Source: Oxyruncus cristatus
Taxonomy: Eukaryota > Chordata > Aves > Passeriformes > Cotingidae
Direction of reading: 5' to 3'
Assembly (NCBI GenBank): GCA_013399855.1
Contig: VXAY01002605.1
Coordinates: 421,073 to 485,072 of the forward strand
Length of the DNA: 64,000 nucleotides
Below the pieces are notes generated by a model. The model was not told the origin of the DNA. It worked only from the letters and a program-made list of their open reading frames with translations, and did no database searches. Of the stretch, positions 37,212-49,139 are shown piece by piece (within the stretch, counting starts at the first letter, position 1; each line of letters begins with the position of its first letter). The position numbers and the translations under genes are program-made.

Positions 37212-38076
37212 TCTGGGGGGAATAGAGAGTTAGGGGGAAAATTCAAGGTCTTGCAGCTAGAAGCGAGATGCTTTAGGTGAAAACAGAACACTTTAAAGAA
37301 AAAGAGCAATTTCAAATCTAAAAATATATGTAATAGTAGATAAAGCTTGGGACTACTTGCAGGTATTTGCACCTTCTCAGTGTTTTTAATTGCAAACTTG
37401 TTCCATTACACGCAATGTAAAAACAACAGCCTAATCTTCCAGCAAACTCACACAGTCCTAACTCTAAAATAAAAATTGTTATGCAGAGAAATGCAGGAGA
37501 CATTTTGTGCTTGTGAAGAGAGCCTTAAACCATATTCATCCACGAAACAACAGAACTTTTGTGATTTCCCTCAACTGCCTGCAAAACACCTGCCTTACCA
37601 AGACTGAAACCCAGCATCACCAGAACGTCATCAGGAAGAGTGACAATGGCAGATGTAAGGAAAGCACAACAAGGGGAAGCTTTACAGAACACTGCACAAG
37701 CTTGAAAATAGCAAAAAATAAAACTTCAAGGACTTTGTATGGGAGACTGAACCACGAAGAAAGAAGACGAGGATTTGGAGGGTTTGAAGCAGCCCCTGGC
37801 AATGCCAGTCTTTTCCTGGACTGCAAGAAACTCTGTCCTCATTGAAAAGGCTGTGATTAAATAACTTAGACTTTAATGAAAGAGATTATGTTTCCCTAGA
37901 AAGGAACAGAGTCTCTGAAAGATGTCTTATCCTATACTGCGCAATGAAGAAGAGGTCAGATTCAAGTGGTACATTAGTCAAATAATACCATCCGAACATT
38001 TACTTTGAGTTCACTCCTCTTGATGAAGGCCACAGCCAATAATTACTAATGCATAAGAAAGGTTTATTTGATGGGG

Positions 38077-38114
38077 ACAGCAGACATTGGCATCATTACA
38101 GCAGACACTGGCAT
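38077..38114 (+). repeat. 21-base period direct repeat
   Basis: ACAGCAGACATTGGCAT (38077-38093) recurs as ACAGCAGACACTGGCAT (38098-38114) with one mismatch. A local tandem duplication of unknown significance. Confidence 0.88.
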
Positions 38115-41100
38115 GGTTAATTATCAGAAGGATGGTAAGTGAAAGAGTTGCACTGAAAATAATGCTGTTAACAGAGTGATGTAAATGTGCTATTGGTCAG
38201 CAACATTTCATAATTAGGTCACTTCAGAAGCCTTTTGGGTCACTGATGGTGGAACAGCAGCCAAAACCACCAAATCCACCTGCTGTGACAGATGCCCAAG
38301 TTACTGTTGGGCATAAACACTACAGGTGCTTGGGAAGAAACAAACCTTAGAGCCTATAAATATTTTAGACGTGGCAGATGAATAATAAATTGGTGAGAAC
38401 AACATAGTGACATGAACTCATGTGAAACTATACCACACACTGTGAACAATATGGCCAACTGCATTAAAGCAGGACATTCTAAAAAGCATCCTTAAGAGCT
38501 GGTCATCAGTCTTCTTGATCTTGTTTCACATGTACCTAATATCAGGCCTAGATACAGACAATGAAACCAACAAAATCAGAAATGCTGGCTCTTTGCATGA
38601 AGAAAGTAGAAGAATCAACTTCTGTACTATTGTATATCAGCTGCTAAACTTTCCTTGAGTAGATATGGCAGCGCCATGCACCAGACTTGATACAGGTAAG
38701 GGAATAACACTGCTGGAAGATGCTCACCAGCAAGAATAAAAATGTCTAAATACAGAGCAGAAAACTACAAAGTCTCTATCACCTTCTTCTTTTAAACTTC
38801 TTTAAAACTCACAAATTTTAATTTTTACTTCAAAATTAACAAAATTTTAAGGTGCCCGAGAACTGTCATACTCAGACTTGGAGCATGAAGAAAAAAGGGA
38901 ACTTAAACCTGAACCAACCCAGTCTGGTTTTATGTTATGGAACCAAATTACTACTAATGAAGTCCTGGCAAAAACAAATCATTCCTAATTTTCCTTTTAA
39001 AGAAAGGAATTTCAGAGCCCCGGGGCCTGGGTAAAATAGATTTGAAATCCATATCAGTCTTCTCATCTCAGTTTCTTCCAAAGACAAACCTCAGTGTCCC
39101 TATTCTTGCAACAGCCACCACAATGCCATTGGAAATAAAGAACATGCCCACTCTGAAATGATAATAAGACTTAATCACACACTGTGGGAAAAATAATAAT
39201 TTTCTCCACTTGGAAAAAAGTCCATTTTGCCAAATTAATCACCAATCCATCTTTGGCTTGTGCCCCAAAAAACCCATACACAAACTAGATAGAGCTTTTC
39301 TGTTGCCTCTGCCTGGCTTTGTATTGAGCTTGTCCTGACCAAAACCAAATTCACCAAAATGAGCTATAGGTAGATGACAAAGATATCAAGAGGAGGAACG
39401 TAATTATAGGGACTCTTCAGAAATCACTAGTTAGGCCAAATGCCTTTCCCCCCCTGGCTCTCAGGTTATAACTCACTGATTTACATTGGAATATTATTTA
39501 ATTAGATCAGCACGAAATGACTCATGGTATTTTGTCATTTTAATGATTCTTCATATTTCTCCAGTTTGATGGGTTAATCATTGCTTATCACAGTTTATGG
39601 CCTCTATCTTCTTTATTGTGTTTTGCCTCCCATCAGCTATCCAAGGTGATGTGAACTTTGCGCTATTGACTTTTCTCACTCCTCTGGGGAGGTTGTCATG
39701 GAGAATTAAGCTATTGACAAATCAACAGCCAACACACTGAACTCCTTCCTGCACGTCATCGTTAGGAATGTGGGAACCAGCCAACTTTCAGATTGCGCAG
39801 AACCAAGATGTTCTACCACATGAAAGAGATCCTGAAAACCTATGTAGAGGAGTCTGTTCTCATTTAAAGCTCTGCAAATCTGGAGGAAAAGAAGGATTTC
39901 ATTCTGTAGCTTAACAAAGACTTTTTCTAAAAAGTTCAGGCAGCAGAATTAAGTGAATGAATTGCAGAATTCTTCCAGTAATTATAATCTTCTCAATAGG
40001 CACAGTTTTGCTTCCAGAGGCTGCTGTCTTCATTAGGTGCGACTGAGCAAATGAAATTGGCAGAGATAATTAACACAGTGCTAACTGCAAGAAGTGATGA
40101 ATAACAATTATTTTTCAAATGCACTTAATAAATGTTAATTTGCTCCTTTTTCTTATTATTATCCCAAAATGTAGGAACTGTGCTTATCATCTAGATAATT
40201 AGTCCATCAAAAATATCTAACTTGTGATTCAGTACAGTTACACTCTTTAATATAGAACATCCCATTATTATATAAAAGATACAAATTGATATAAAAGATT
40301 TTTGCATGACTAGAAGGCAAAAAACTATAACTTATTTACTGAGTTGTGACAGATGAAATAGAGATTGATTCTGGTTCGTATTTCAAAGGCTGCCCTCCCC
40401 TCTTTGTTGATCTGTTTTGCTAACAGCTTTTGTGGATATGGGATTCAATTGTAGGTTCAGTTTTAGCTTGTTGCAATGCGTATTTGTCCAGGGGCAAATG
40501 TTATTCCCAAGCATACCTCTGCTTAACTGAAAATAAGTCTCTTAATGTACCCTTCAATACACCTTCTCATGCTCCCCCTCGAATGTTTTCAGAAATTGTA
40601 ATGAAAATGTAATTTCAGAAATGTTTTCTCCCCAAAGCTGTTCCACTGCCAAATAGTAAAAATAAGTCCAGCTTCCTGTTAATGCAGTGGTTGTTAGAGT
40701 GGATGATGAGCCAAGGAACTTGCACTATATGTTCTGTTTCCATTCCCCAATGGAGGTGTTTAGATAAGCTCCTCCAACCAGGGTTATGGAGACAGTGCCA
40801 GAAATGTTGTGGGAGCTGGAGGGAGTGCTGGACAGTCTAGAAAGCAAAGGAAAAAGCTCCAAATTCAAAACTGAAGCTTTGCAGATCCAAGTCAACTCCC
40901 TATTTTTTCAAGGGCATAATGTACTGCTTCAGGCTTGCAATATGAAAGTATTCAGTTCTCTATTTTCTTCCCTGTAGTTCCAGTTATGCCAGAGCTCACC
41001 CTTTTCCCTCTAAGTCAGCTGCAATCTTGCCTGTCTTTTGTTTTACATCAACTGATAAATCAGTCAAATCATCATGTGAATTTTTTTTTTTAGGAACCAA

Positions 41101-41490
41101 ATTTATTTTTTGACAGCTGTGCTCCATCCACTCCTCTCTTTTGTAGATTGTAAATACATTTAAATTATTACTGTTACAATAATGAAAATCCAGGGGGAGT
41201 GAGACCCCTGAGACCTTTCATCAGCCAGCTCTATCAATTAATTAAGTTATGTGGTACCATGCAGAAAAAACTTAAGGCTTGTCATGGTTGTGACCTCTGT
41301 GAAAAGAAAATGAATTTTAGATCAGGTTTGACCAGAGACACTAAAAATTAGCTATCTAAAAAAAAGGCAAGCCGAGCTAGTAATTTGCACTCCCAGGACG
41401 GTCTATGCAGACAGAGAAGGCCCTTCCAGAGAAAAACTTGCATGTCTAAGATAAGCAGATGTCCCACCAGGCCTGGTATGTCTCCAAGGG

Positions 41491-41508
41491 GATTATTATT
41501 ATTATTAC
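41491..41508. repeat. (ATT)n microsatellite
   Basis: Five to six ATT units in a short trinucleotide repeat. Confidence 0.92.
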
Positions 41509-41810
41509 TGCTATCACTGTTATTTACTTTTTTTAACTCAGCAGTTCCTCAGTAAGAGTCTCTAGATGAGTGGTCAGCATTATCTGGAAAAACAGTGTCA
41601 GACATGGAAGCAATCAAGGCGCAAGCACACAGGCAGGATAAACTTGGTGATGCCAATCTGTGATTTTTCCTTTTTTTCATAAGATAAAATAAAGACTCTT
41701 TCTAATAAGGAGCTCGCCAACTTTTTCTAGTTTTCCTCTCCCTCCCCTTTGTATTTATTTCTCTTTTTCCATTCTCTTCCTATAATCCTCCACCTTCTTC
41801 CTTCCTTATA

Positions 41811-41912
41811 GACTCATGGAATGGTTTAGGTTGAAAGGGACCTTAAAACTCATCTGGTTCTAGACCCCCTTCCATGGGCAGGACACCTTCAACTAGACCA
41901 GGTTGCTCAGAC
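41811..41912 (-). mobile_element. Short CR1 LINE 3' fragment
   Basis: About 100 bases match the CR1 3' end in reverse orientation. They contain TCATGGAATGG, then GGTTGAAAGGGACCTTAAA, then a segment ending ACCAGGTTGCTCAG. The terminal octamer is reduced to one degenerate unit. No coding segment is kept. A pyrimidine-rich stretch (about 41730-41808) lies immediately to the left. This is an older copy than the one at 32.4 kb, judging by divergence. Confidence 0.88.
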
Positions 41913-43647
41913 CATATTCTTTCTTCGCTTGCCAATAATTATCTCCTGCCCAAATGTCATGTCTGAATTTATTTTGTCAAAACCAAAATAATCCAGATAC
42001 TCTGAAAAATGTTTGAAGAATTTCTTGTATGAAAAAAATAAATTAATAAACAGAGAGTCTGAGGAGGAAAAGAAAATTGATAAGCTACATGACAAACGTT
42101 GCCCTGACCTCTCCAACTACATCCCTTTCCCCAGACAGGTGTATAAGTAGTCCCATGCAATTGCAATGGGAATAGTTTCATGAGACTTTCTGTATCAGTC
42201 CCTCGTCCTGCCTCCATTGATGTTGTTTCATATTCCCATCTCTCCAAGGCAGTTCCCATGTGCTCCTAAACTTGCCCAAAACTGACAGCGAAATGGGACT
42301 CCAAATTTATGGAAGCCCTTTGGAAGGAAAGACTGCTGAAATCCCTGTGAGAAAGTCTGATGTCTTGACATGAGCTTTACTCTTGAACCATGGTGTTCTT
42401 AAAAAAAAAGAAGATTTTTTAAATCTTCTTAGAGAAAACTTGGATTTTATTTAATGACAGAAATCTCAAGACTCTCTGTGAAAATACAGCTGCAAAAAGA
42501 GACCCTCACAGAATCCAACGGGGTGCAATACAGGAGAGAAGAGAAACAGGAATAACAGAAAGTAACAACTGCTGGGAAGTCCTAACAACCAGCAACCCCT
42601 TTTGAGTTTGAAATCTCTCATCATGTGTAAGCATTCAAGCTAATCTGATCTGGAAAGAAACTTATCTCTGGACATATACAAAATTAAAACAAAATTAGTC
42701 TTCCTTCAGATTCTTCACTGAGACTTTCCAACCTGAAAATGCCATTTTCTGATACATCAGCCCATTAGATAAAGATTCCACAAAATCCCAAGATGTGAAG
42801 TCACATCTCTAGTTTATGTACTATTTATAAAGAGCTTCCCCAGATCTGGGGGTCTGGTGGAGGTCATACTGTTTCAAATACCTGCCCAGTACCCAGGGGA
42901 AGGGGGATGGAGAGACTCTGCCGTCCACTTTGGCTAACAAGCTGTGGAAGTTTCCACGTTTATTAAAAGCTCTCCTTCAAAGGAATGTGTAAGCCCTATC
43001 TCACATCCAAGTGACAGTCCTAGACTGACTTCTCTGTGAGTTGGTCAGCCCCGGATTTGTGCTTATTTAAATGAGTGTGCACACAAAGAAAGTATTCAAC
43101 AGTTTTCTTTCATGTATGAAATAATACGAGGTAAAAGACCACCATTACCATAAGGATTCATCTGTCCCTTTCACTTAGTAGTCAGCAAAAATCTCAAGCC
43201 TTCATCTTTACCCCTTTGACCTACCCTGTGGGTTTGTCTCTGTCTCAGTATTTGGAGAAGAAGGGACCCCTGATTAAGAGATATGTTGGGCCATCAGTCA
43301 ACACAGAGCCAAGGGTCTCATTTCCTCCTGCATTAATATCTCTCTAGTGTTAATTGCAGTTACGGGTGAATAGGCAATACCAGAGAACAGAGGATGTGAG
43401 TGCTTTGCCATTACTGATTACCTCACATCACACATTCAAAATGAATTTGCTTGTCCCTGCAATCCTTGGGGGAAGAAAGCCTGTTGTTACTGACAGCTGC
43501 TCTTCAAAGGTCAAGGATTACAATAGCTGGAACATTGCAGGTCAAGGCTGATGTGAGCCACGCAGAGAAACTCTTCTTGCTGTCCCCGCAGCTGGGCTGT
43601 AACAAATGTTATCTGTGTCTCTCTCTTTATAAGCTTTGAATTCACAT

Positions 43648-43680
43648 AAAAAGGGGGAAGAAAAAAAAGGAAAAAAAAAG
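43648..43680. repeat. Pure purine tract
   Basis: A run of 33 bases containing only A and G, with a central G5 and several A8-9 runs. Confidence 0.9.
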
Positions 43681-44402
43681 CAAATAAAAAATATTTACAA
43701 TGTAATATCTTCTCTGCACACACCTCTTCCAATCAGGCAGCTATGAAAGCTGTCCTCTTGGCAAGATAAACTATCATTTTTTAACAAGGTAGATGGATGC
43801 CTTCATACATTTTTAAGCTTGGGACAGGATATATTTTGTGGTTTATTTATAATGACATCAATTACACTTGCTCCAAGGTAATAATTCACTCCTTTATAAT
43901 TATTTATGAGGTGATTTTTACTTTTTTGAAAGTTTTATATTTATTGATGTGTTTGGTTAACGAACACTTAAATGACATGGTCAGTTGCTTTGCAGGATGC
44001 TGGAGAACAGCAAAATCAATATGTTCTGCACCTGAGAACAATCTTCTTAGTTTTGTAGTAATGATTCCCTGAGCAAGGTCCCAGGAGCCTGCAGGATAAT
44101 TGCAATTCCACGTAGTCAACAGTCTGCTCAGATCTATATAATCACTGTCTTCAGCTGCTTCATTTTGTTTGGTTTTGTTGTGTGTGATCTTTGCCATTAA
44201 CATCTCTCTCTGTGATCTCAACTGGCTGGTTTTTGCCCCCCAACCCCTCCTCTAGCTTTCATTTTAGAACCTCTGTTGGATTCAGACCCCTGCATGGAGC
44301 AGAAAAAGCAGTTAGTTAAGTAGCTGCTTTCTGCCACTCAATTTATCTTTGTTGATTGCTACCTTTGGAGAATGAAAGTTCACAACACTCTGGATAAACA
44401 TT

Positions 44403-44417
44403 AAAAAAAAAAAAAAA
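44403..44417. repeat. Poly-A run (15 A)
   Basis: Fifteen consecutive A followed by GAGAC. Nothing recognisable flanks it. Confidence 0.92.
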
Positions 44418-46230
44418 GAGACATAATAAGACTTAGTATCCCCAGCTGAAGATAATTGATCTCCTCAGTTCCTTTAATATGCAGAGTACGGAACACAGAC
44501 AAGTGTTAATGGAATAATATATTCTATGGCCCCTCTGTGCTGGGAGGCAGACAGCACTCTGCACGGTGAGGGATGATAAGCAGGGTTAGCTCTTCCAGTC
44601 AAGAAGCTGGCAAAGAAATTGGTCTTCAGGTTGCAAGGTCTCTACAGATGCAAAGGAGAATATATGATGGTATTTCATCTCTAAAGTGGCTTGTGTTCTG
44701 GCTGTGGCACAGAGTGTTTTTTAGAAGGACAGGATCAATGGTTTAGGGCCTTTTTAAACTGGTAATTCTATCTTTAGAATATTTGTGCAACGCCTCGCCC
44801 AGCAAATGCACTAAGGTAATTAATCAGTTCTAATATATAATTCCTAAATAACGTTTGCATGCAGAGCACATACACCAAGACAGAGCTTAAGAGAGTAAAC
44901 CAGTCAGGAAAGCATAACAAATGTAATCCATGATCTCTTATACTGGAGGCCTGGACCACTGGTGGTCCATAAGTCCTCCCCTGCAGCAAGTCCATAAAGA
45001 CATATTAGACAGTGAAGTGTACAGTCGTTTCATAGAAATGACAGTGCCTGTCATTCCACAAGATATTTGAGGATCTGGCATTGATCCAAAGTGGTTGGGA
45101 ATCACTGTCTTTCTGGATCACCTCAACCTAGAGAAAAATAAAAGCCTTAAATGGGGTGACACAATATTCAGAGTGAGGCTTCCTCCCCATGATGTTCAGG
45201 TTTGGTTTGTTTGTCAGCTCTTGCTGACAGGCATCTGCCACACTGCCAGGATCAAGTGATTTTGAAACACAACCTGATCCAGTCTATTACCTTCCACATT
45301 AGTTCAAGGATTAATCCAAGACCTCAACTATTGAGGTCTACTGCCCTGTTGCAGGGTGTCGGGCACAGCTTTCAAGTGCAGGAATATCTGAGGAGAGAAA
45401 AGTGTTGGTAGAAAGGATAACTAATGATCAGGCTGCTTCAATTTGAAGCTCAAGAAGAGACACCCAAAAGAGGAGAGTATACTGAGCACCTGAGAGCTGA
45501 AAACCAGATGTCTCAGCTGGACACCTAAACTATCAGGTATTCTCAGCAGTCACTCTAGAAAATACAGCTCTAGGTCCTTCAGTTAACACAAAACAGGCCA
45601 AACACCTTCGAAATGGACCAGAGAAACCCCCCAAAACATATTACTTGGGAAGTTATTAGCTGGTAGCTGACAAAACCAATTCTCCCCCTTCATTTAGGAA
45701 AATGAAAATTGGCATCATTCTTCTGGCTTTCAAAATAGACCAGTAGTAATGTTAACATGAATAAATCAACAGGGAAGATGTTTGTAAATCTTGATCAACC
45801 AAAGAGATATAGTTACCTGCTATAAAGGAAGATAGCTGGCTTTTCTCCTTCCATTAACTGTTGCCAAATCTCATAAATGTAAACAGAGAATAAATCCTTT
45901 CAGTCACTGAATATGAATATTCTCCTGGGAAAATCCAGCTGGCATCTAACTTGATTTATGTGCTTTAAAAAAAGCATTTGTTTTATAAGCCTAGGGTGAG
46001 CCTTAAAATATAAGTTCATGTGTAAAAAATATTATGGTTCAGGACCTATTTCAGGGAAAAAAATAAAAATTACATCCTCCTCTCAGCTGCCAACCATTCC
46101 CCATGCTGAGAGCAAAGGCACATGAACTCAGGGTCACGACATCGGTTCAGAGGAATCTGTTAAATTTCAGTATTGAAACAATGACCTCTAGGATCACAGC
46201 CCCTTTCCAGGCTGCTACTATGGTTCCTAA

Positions 46231-46425
46231 TCTTTGCACTGGAATTGGAAGTCTGGAGTCATAATATTGGTTGGATCCAAGCCTATGTGACTTTTCTACA
46301 GACAGAAAAAAAAGAATCTAAAGCCTTCCTGCACCACCCCATCTTTGCTGCTGCTCATCTGTGTCACTTCAGGTGAAACGTTACTTTCCTCTGTCTGTAC
46401 TTCATAGATGCTCCTAACAGCCATC
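46231..46425 (+). repeat. Possible MIR/CORE-SINE relic
   Basis: Two stretches in the right order resemble a MIR-type SINE. GCACTGGAATTGGAAGTC and the following bases look like the tRNA-derived part. About 100 bases later CTGTGTCACTTCAGGTGAAA and CTTTCCTCTGTCTGTACTTC look like the conserved core. The spacing between the parts is longer than usual and includes an A-rich run at 46300-46312, so there may be an insertion. Similarity was judged by eye and is weak. Confidence 0.38.
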
Positions 46426-46906
46426 TTCTAACCCTACTCTAACATGTAACATCTTACCTGAATATTCCATATCTGTCTTTAATGAATAAACTTCATTTCT
46501 TAATAAACAGTAACATTACCGGCAAACTTAGGCCAACTACAAAACCCACTGCTCTCCTAGTCAAAGAGTATTTCCTAAGTGTGAGAGGGACAACCTGTCT
46601 TACATCCATTCATTACTCTTCAATTTCTGTCCTCATTTTAGATGTCCCAACAAAATAATTATAGAAATGCACTTTTTTATTTTTCAGAGCAAGGCCATAT
46701 TACTAAGCAGAAAGTGATTACAAGGTCAGTAGCAGGCCTGTTCTTTGGCTGGGGAGCTGGAGATCTGTGAGCTCTTAGTGGGAGTGAGGTCATGCTAAGA
46801 AAGGTTTGAGGGAAACTGGCTGATAAACTGAAGAGTTCCCCGTGCTTTGGGTTTATGTCTGATTATTTGGTCAAGTAACTTGCTCCCAAACTTGAAGATT
46901 TTCTTT

Positions 46907-46935
46907 ATGCATACATACAAACACACACACACACA
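46907..46935. repeat. (CATA)n/(CA)n microsatellite
   Basis: ATACATACAA leads into eight or so CA units. A short compound microsatellite. Confidence 0.93.
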
Positions 46936-47764
46936 TGAAATACACACTTGTCCACTATATATCAATGTCCCATGTCATTCTATTTTCAGTCTTGGGGAAA
47001 TTGAGAGAACATTGCCAAGCCTGTTCTCAGTTCTACTCTGTAGAGGCCCAAACTAAAATTACGACTGAAAAGCAAATGCGGTGACCTTTAAAAGAATCGA
47101 GAAGAAGCTATTTCCAGTACATTACTAAATGCTATATTTTAAAGGTTCTAACCTTATTTGCTACAAGTGTATAATATCAGGAAAACCTTGTGAGTGAAGG
47201 TTCTGCATTCATCACATAGCCCAAGTCACTTACAGAAGAAATGGGGAAAGTTATTATTTTCTCCCTTGCAGACATTAAAGTTCAACCCCCTTTCCTGTAG
47301 TGTTTTGCAGCATTAAATAAGGGTCAGGGATCACTTTAAGAATTACAGGCTTCTCAACTTAAAAAAAATCTGGGTTCTTGCAAACAGCCGTAGATGCGTC
47401 ATCAAACGGGGAGAGCAATTTACGAGACACGCATGTCCTACATGGCTCAAATAAGCTAAGGGGAACCAGGTACTGCTACTGATATTGACACAGCACAAAG
47501 GTTATTGAACAAAATACTCTTTTATGAGAATTGTAAGAGAAACTGATTTGCAAGATAGAGTTTAAAGTAGAAGATAAGACAACAAAAGGCATGTCAAAGT
47601 ATTGTGAGACCACCCTTAAGTCTGGAGTTTAATTGCATCGAGTAAGTAACAAGAGGTGTGATAGTGTGTTTTTGTAGTGCTTTATTTAATGTCTGACAGT
47701 CAACAGAGACTTTGTGTTTTGATGCTTAGAAAATCATAAACTGAAATGTTAACTTTGCTTTATG

Positions 47765-47783
47765 TATTATTATTATTATTATT
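47765..47783. repeat. (TAT)n microsatellite
   Basis: Six TAT units followed by two GATT units. A short simple repeat in a very AT-rich stretch. Confidence 0.92.
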
Positions 47784-49007
47784 GATTGATTTATATTGTA
47801 CCTTTTGTATTCATAATGGTACTCTACAACAAATAAATCAGGGAGTGTAAAACCTTTTTCAGAGCAAATAAAGAATGAAGACAGGCAGAACCAGAAATGT
47901 CAGTAAACGCAAAAGTGGTTGGTAAACAAGTGTGGGGGTTTATCTGATTTTTATAAATTTGTCTGGAATTCTCTGTATGGGATATTGTGGTGTCAAATAT
48001 CTCACCAGATAAGTTCCTAGTGAGAACATACAACATATCAGGTAACAGACAAATAGAAGAGGTGGGAAATATAAACACTACAAACCAGTTACAAAGTAGT
48101 TTCCAAAATGGAATATAAATTTGGTCAGGAAACAGCACTAAGAAAATATGCAAGATCTTGAAATTCCTTAAGAAGCACTGTAGCATTTATAATCAAGAAA
48201 TACCTAATACAAAGACAATCTGCTACCATTCAGACTTCATTCCTGCAATCCAAGTCCCTGGTCCTGTAAGCTACAGAATGGGCTTTGCCGTGAGCTTACA
48301 GTTAAACACATAGTTTATAGAACCACTGCTAGATATTACATGTGAAAATGAGAAAAATATGAAGAAAAGCTCCAAAAACACTGCATGGATTATTTTTTTT
48401 ACAATTCATTTTTGGCCATCCAGAACCGCCTCCATTTGTTTCAGTATAACAGGACTGTGACCTTAAAGAGCTTAAAGAGTTACAGGCCCTGGCTGTGCTT
48501 TAAAACAGTACAGGAAATCACAGGCACAGATATGGTACTTGACCTTTAGTGGTGCAATGAAACCACTAAAATATATGTTAGGCTGCAAAATGCTGAGATC
48601 TTCTACCGTGAAACAAAACAGATATTGATTTTTTCCTGCACACCTTTTAGTACAACAGTAAGTCAAATGTAGTTGGTGCCAGATGATTCTGGTTGGTTGA
48701 GATATCATGCAATGTGTTCAGTAAAAGTCAAGAGTGGTGAGCTTTTACTGCTTTTGCAGCTTGGTTTTCTGAATTAAACTAACCAAACCTGAGGGTTAAA
48801 CAGATGTGTCAGCAATGTCTCCTTATAACTTACACAAAGCAAAGTTCTGTAGAAACCCAAGTTCAATAGGTGAGGGGATGAAGTTTTGCTGCTCGGATGA
48901 AAGACAATGTTTGGATGAACACAGTTGGATTTCTGAGTTAACTACTGGACAGGAATCAAAGGAAGACTTTCGAAGATCCCTGTTTAATGGAGGAGTCCAT
49001 CCCTCAT

Positions 49008-49029
49008 AAAAAAAAAAAAAAAAAAAAAA
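49008..49029. repeat. Poly-A run (22 A)
   Basis: Twenty-two consecutive A after CCCTCAT. The 200 bases upstream hold a short plus-strand open frame of 67 codons but no AATAAA signal, so a retroposed mRNA is not supported. Confidence 0.94.
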
Positions 49030-49051
49030 TGCAAATTTTACCACATATGAG

Positions 49052-49139
49052 TCTAGAAAAACTTAAGGATTTAATAGATTTAATAGATTTTAAAGTTATT
49101 TAAATTAGCAAATAGTTTTTAAGGTTGTTTAAATTAGCT
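49052..49139 (+). repeat. A/T-rich imperfect tandem repeats
   Basis: Two nested repeats. A 9-base unit (GATTTAATA) occurs nearly three times at about 49068-49092. Then a 19-base segment beginning at 49091 (TAAAGTTATTTAAATTAGC) recurs at 49120 with two mismatches, a period of 29. This is local duplication directly right of the A22 run. Confidence 0.82.

Larger units (their letters stand above)
33284..41810. other. Unique non-coding sequence
   Basis: About 8.5 kb without a recognisable gene or transposable element. It has a perfect 16-base palindrome at 35877-35892, a direct repeat at 38.08 kb and AT-rich blocks at 39.47-39.68 and 40.02-40.30 kb. Open frames are at most about 110 codons and show no known domain. 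Confidence 0.55.
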
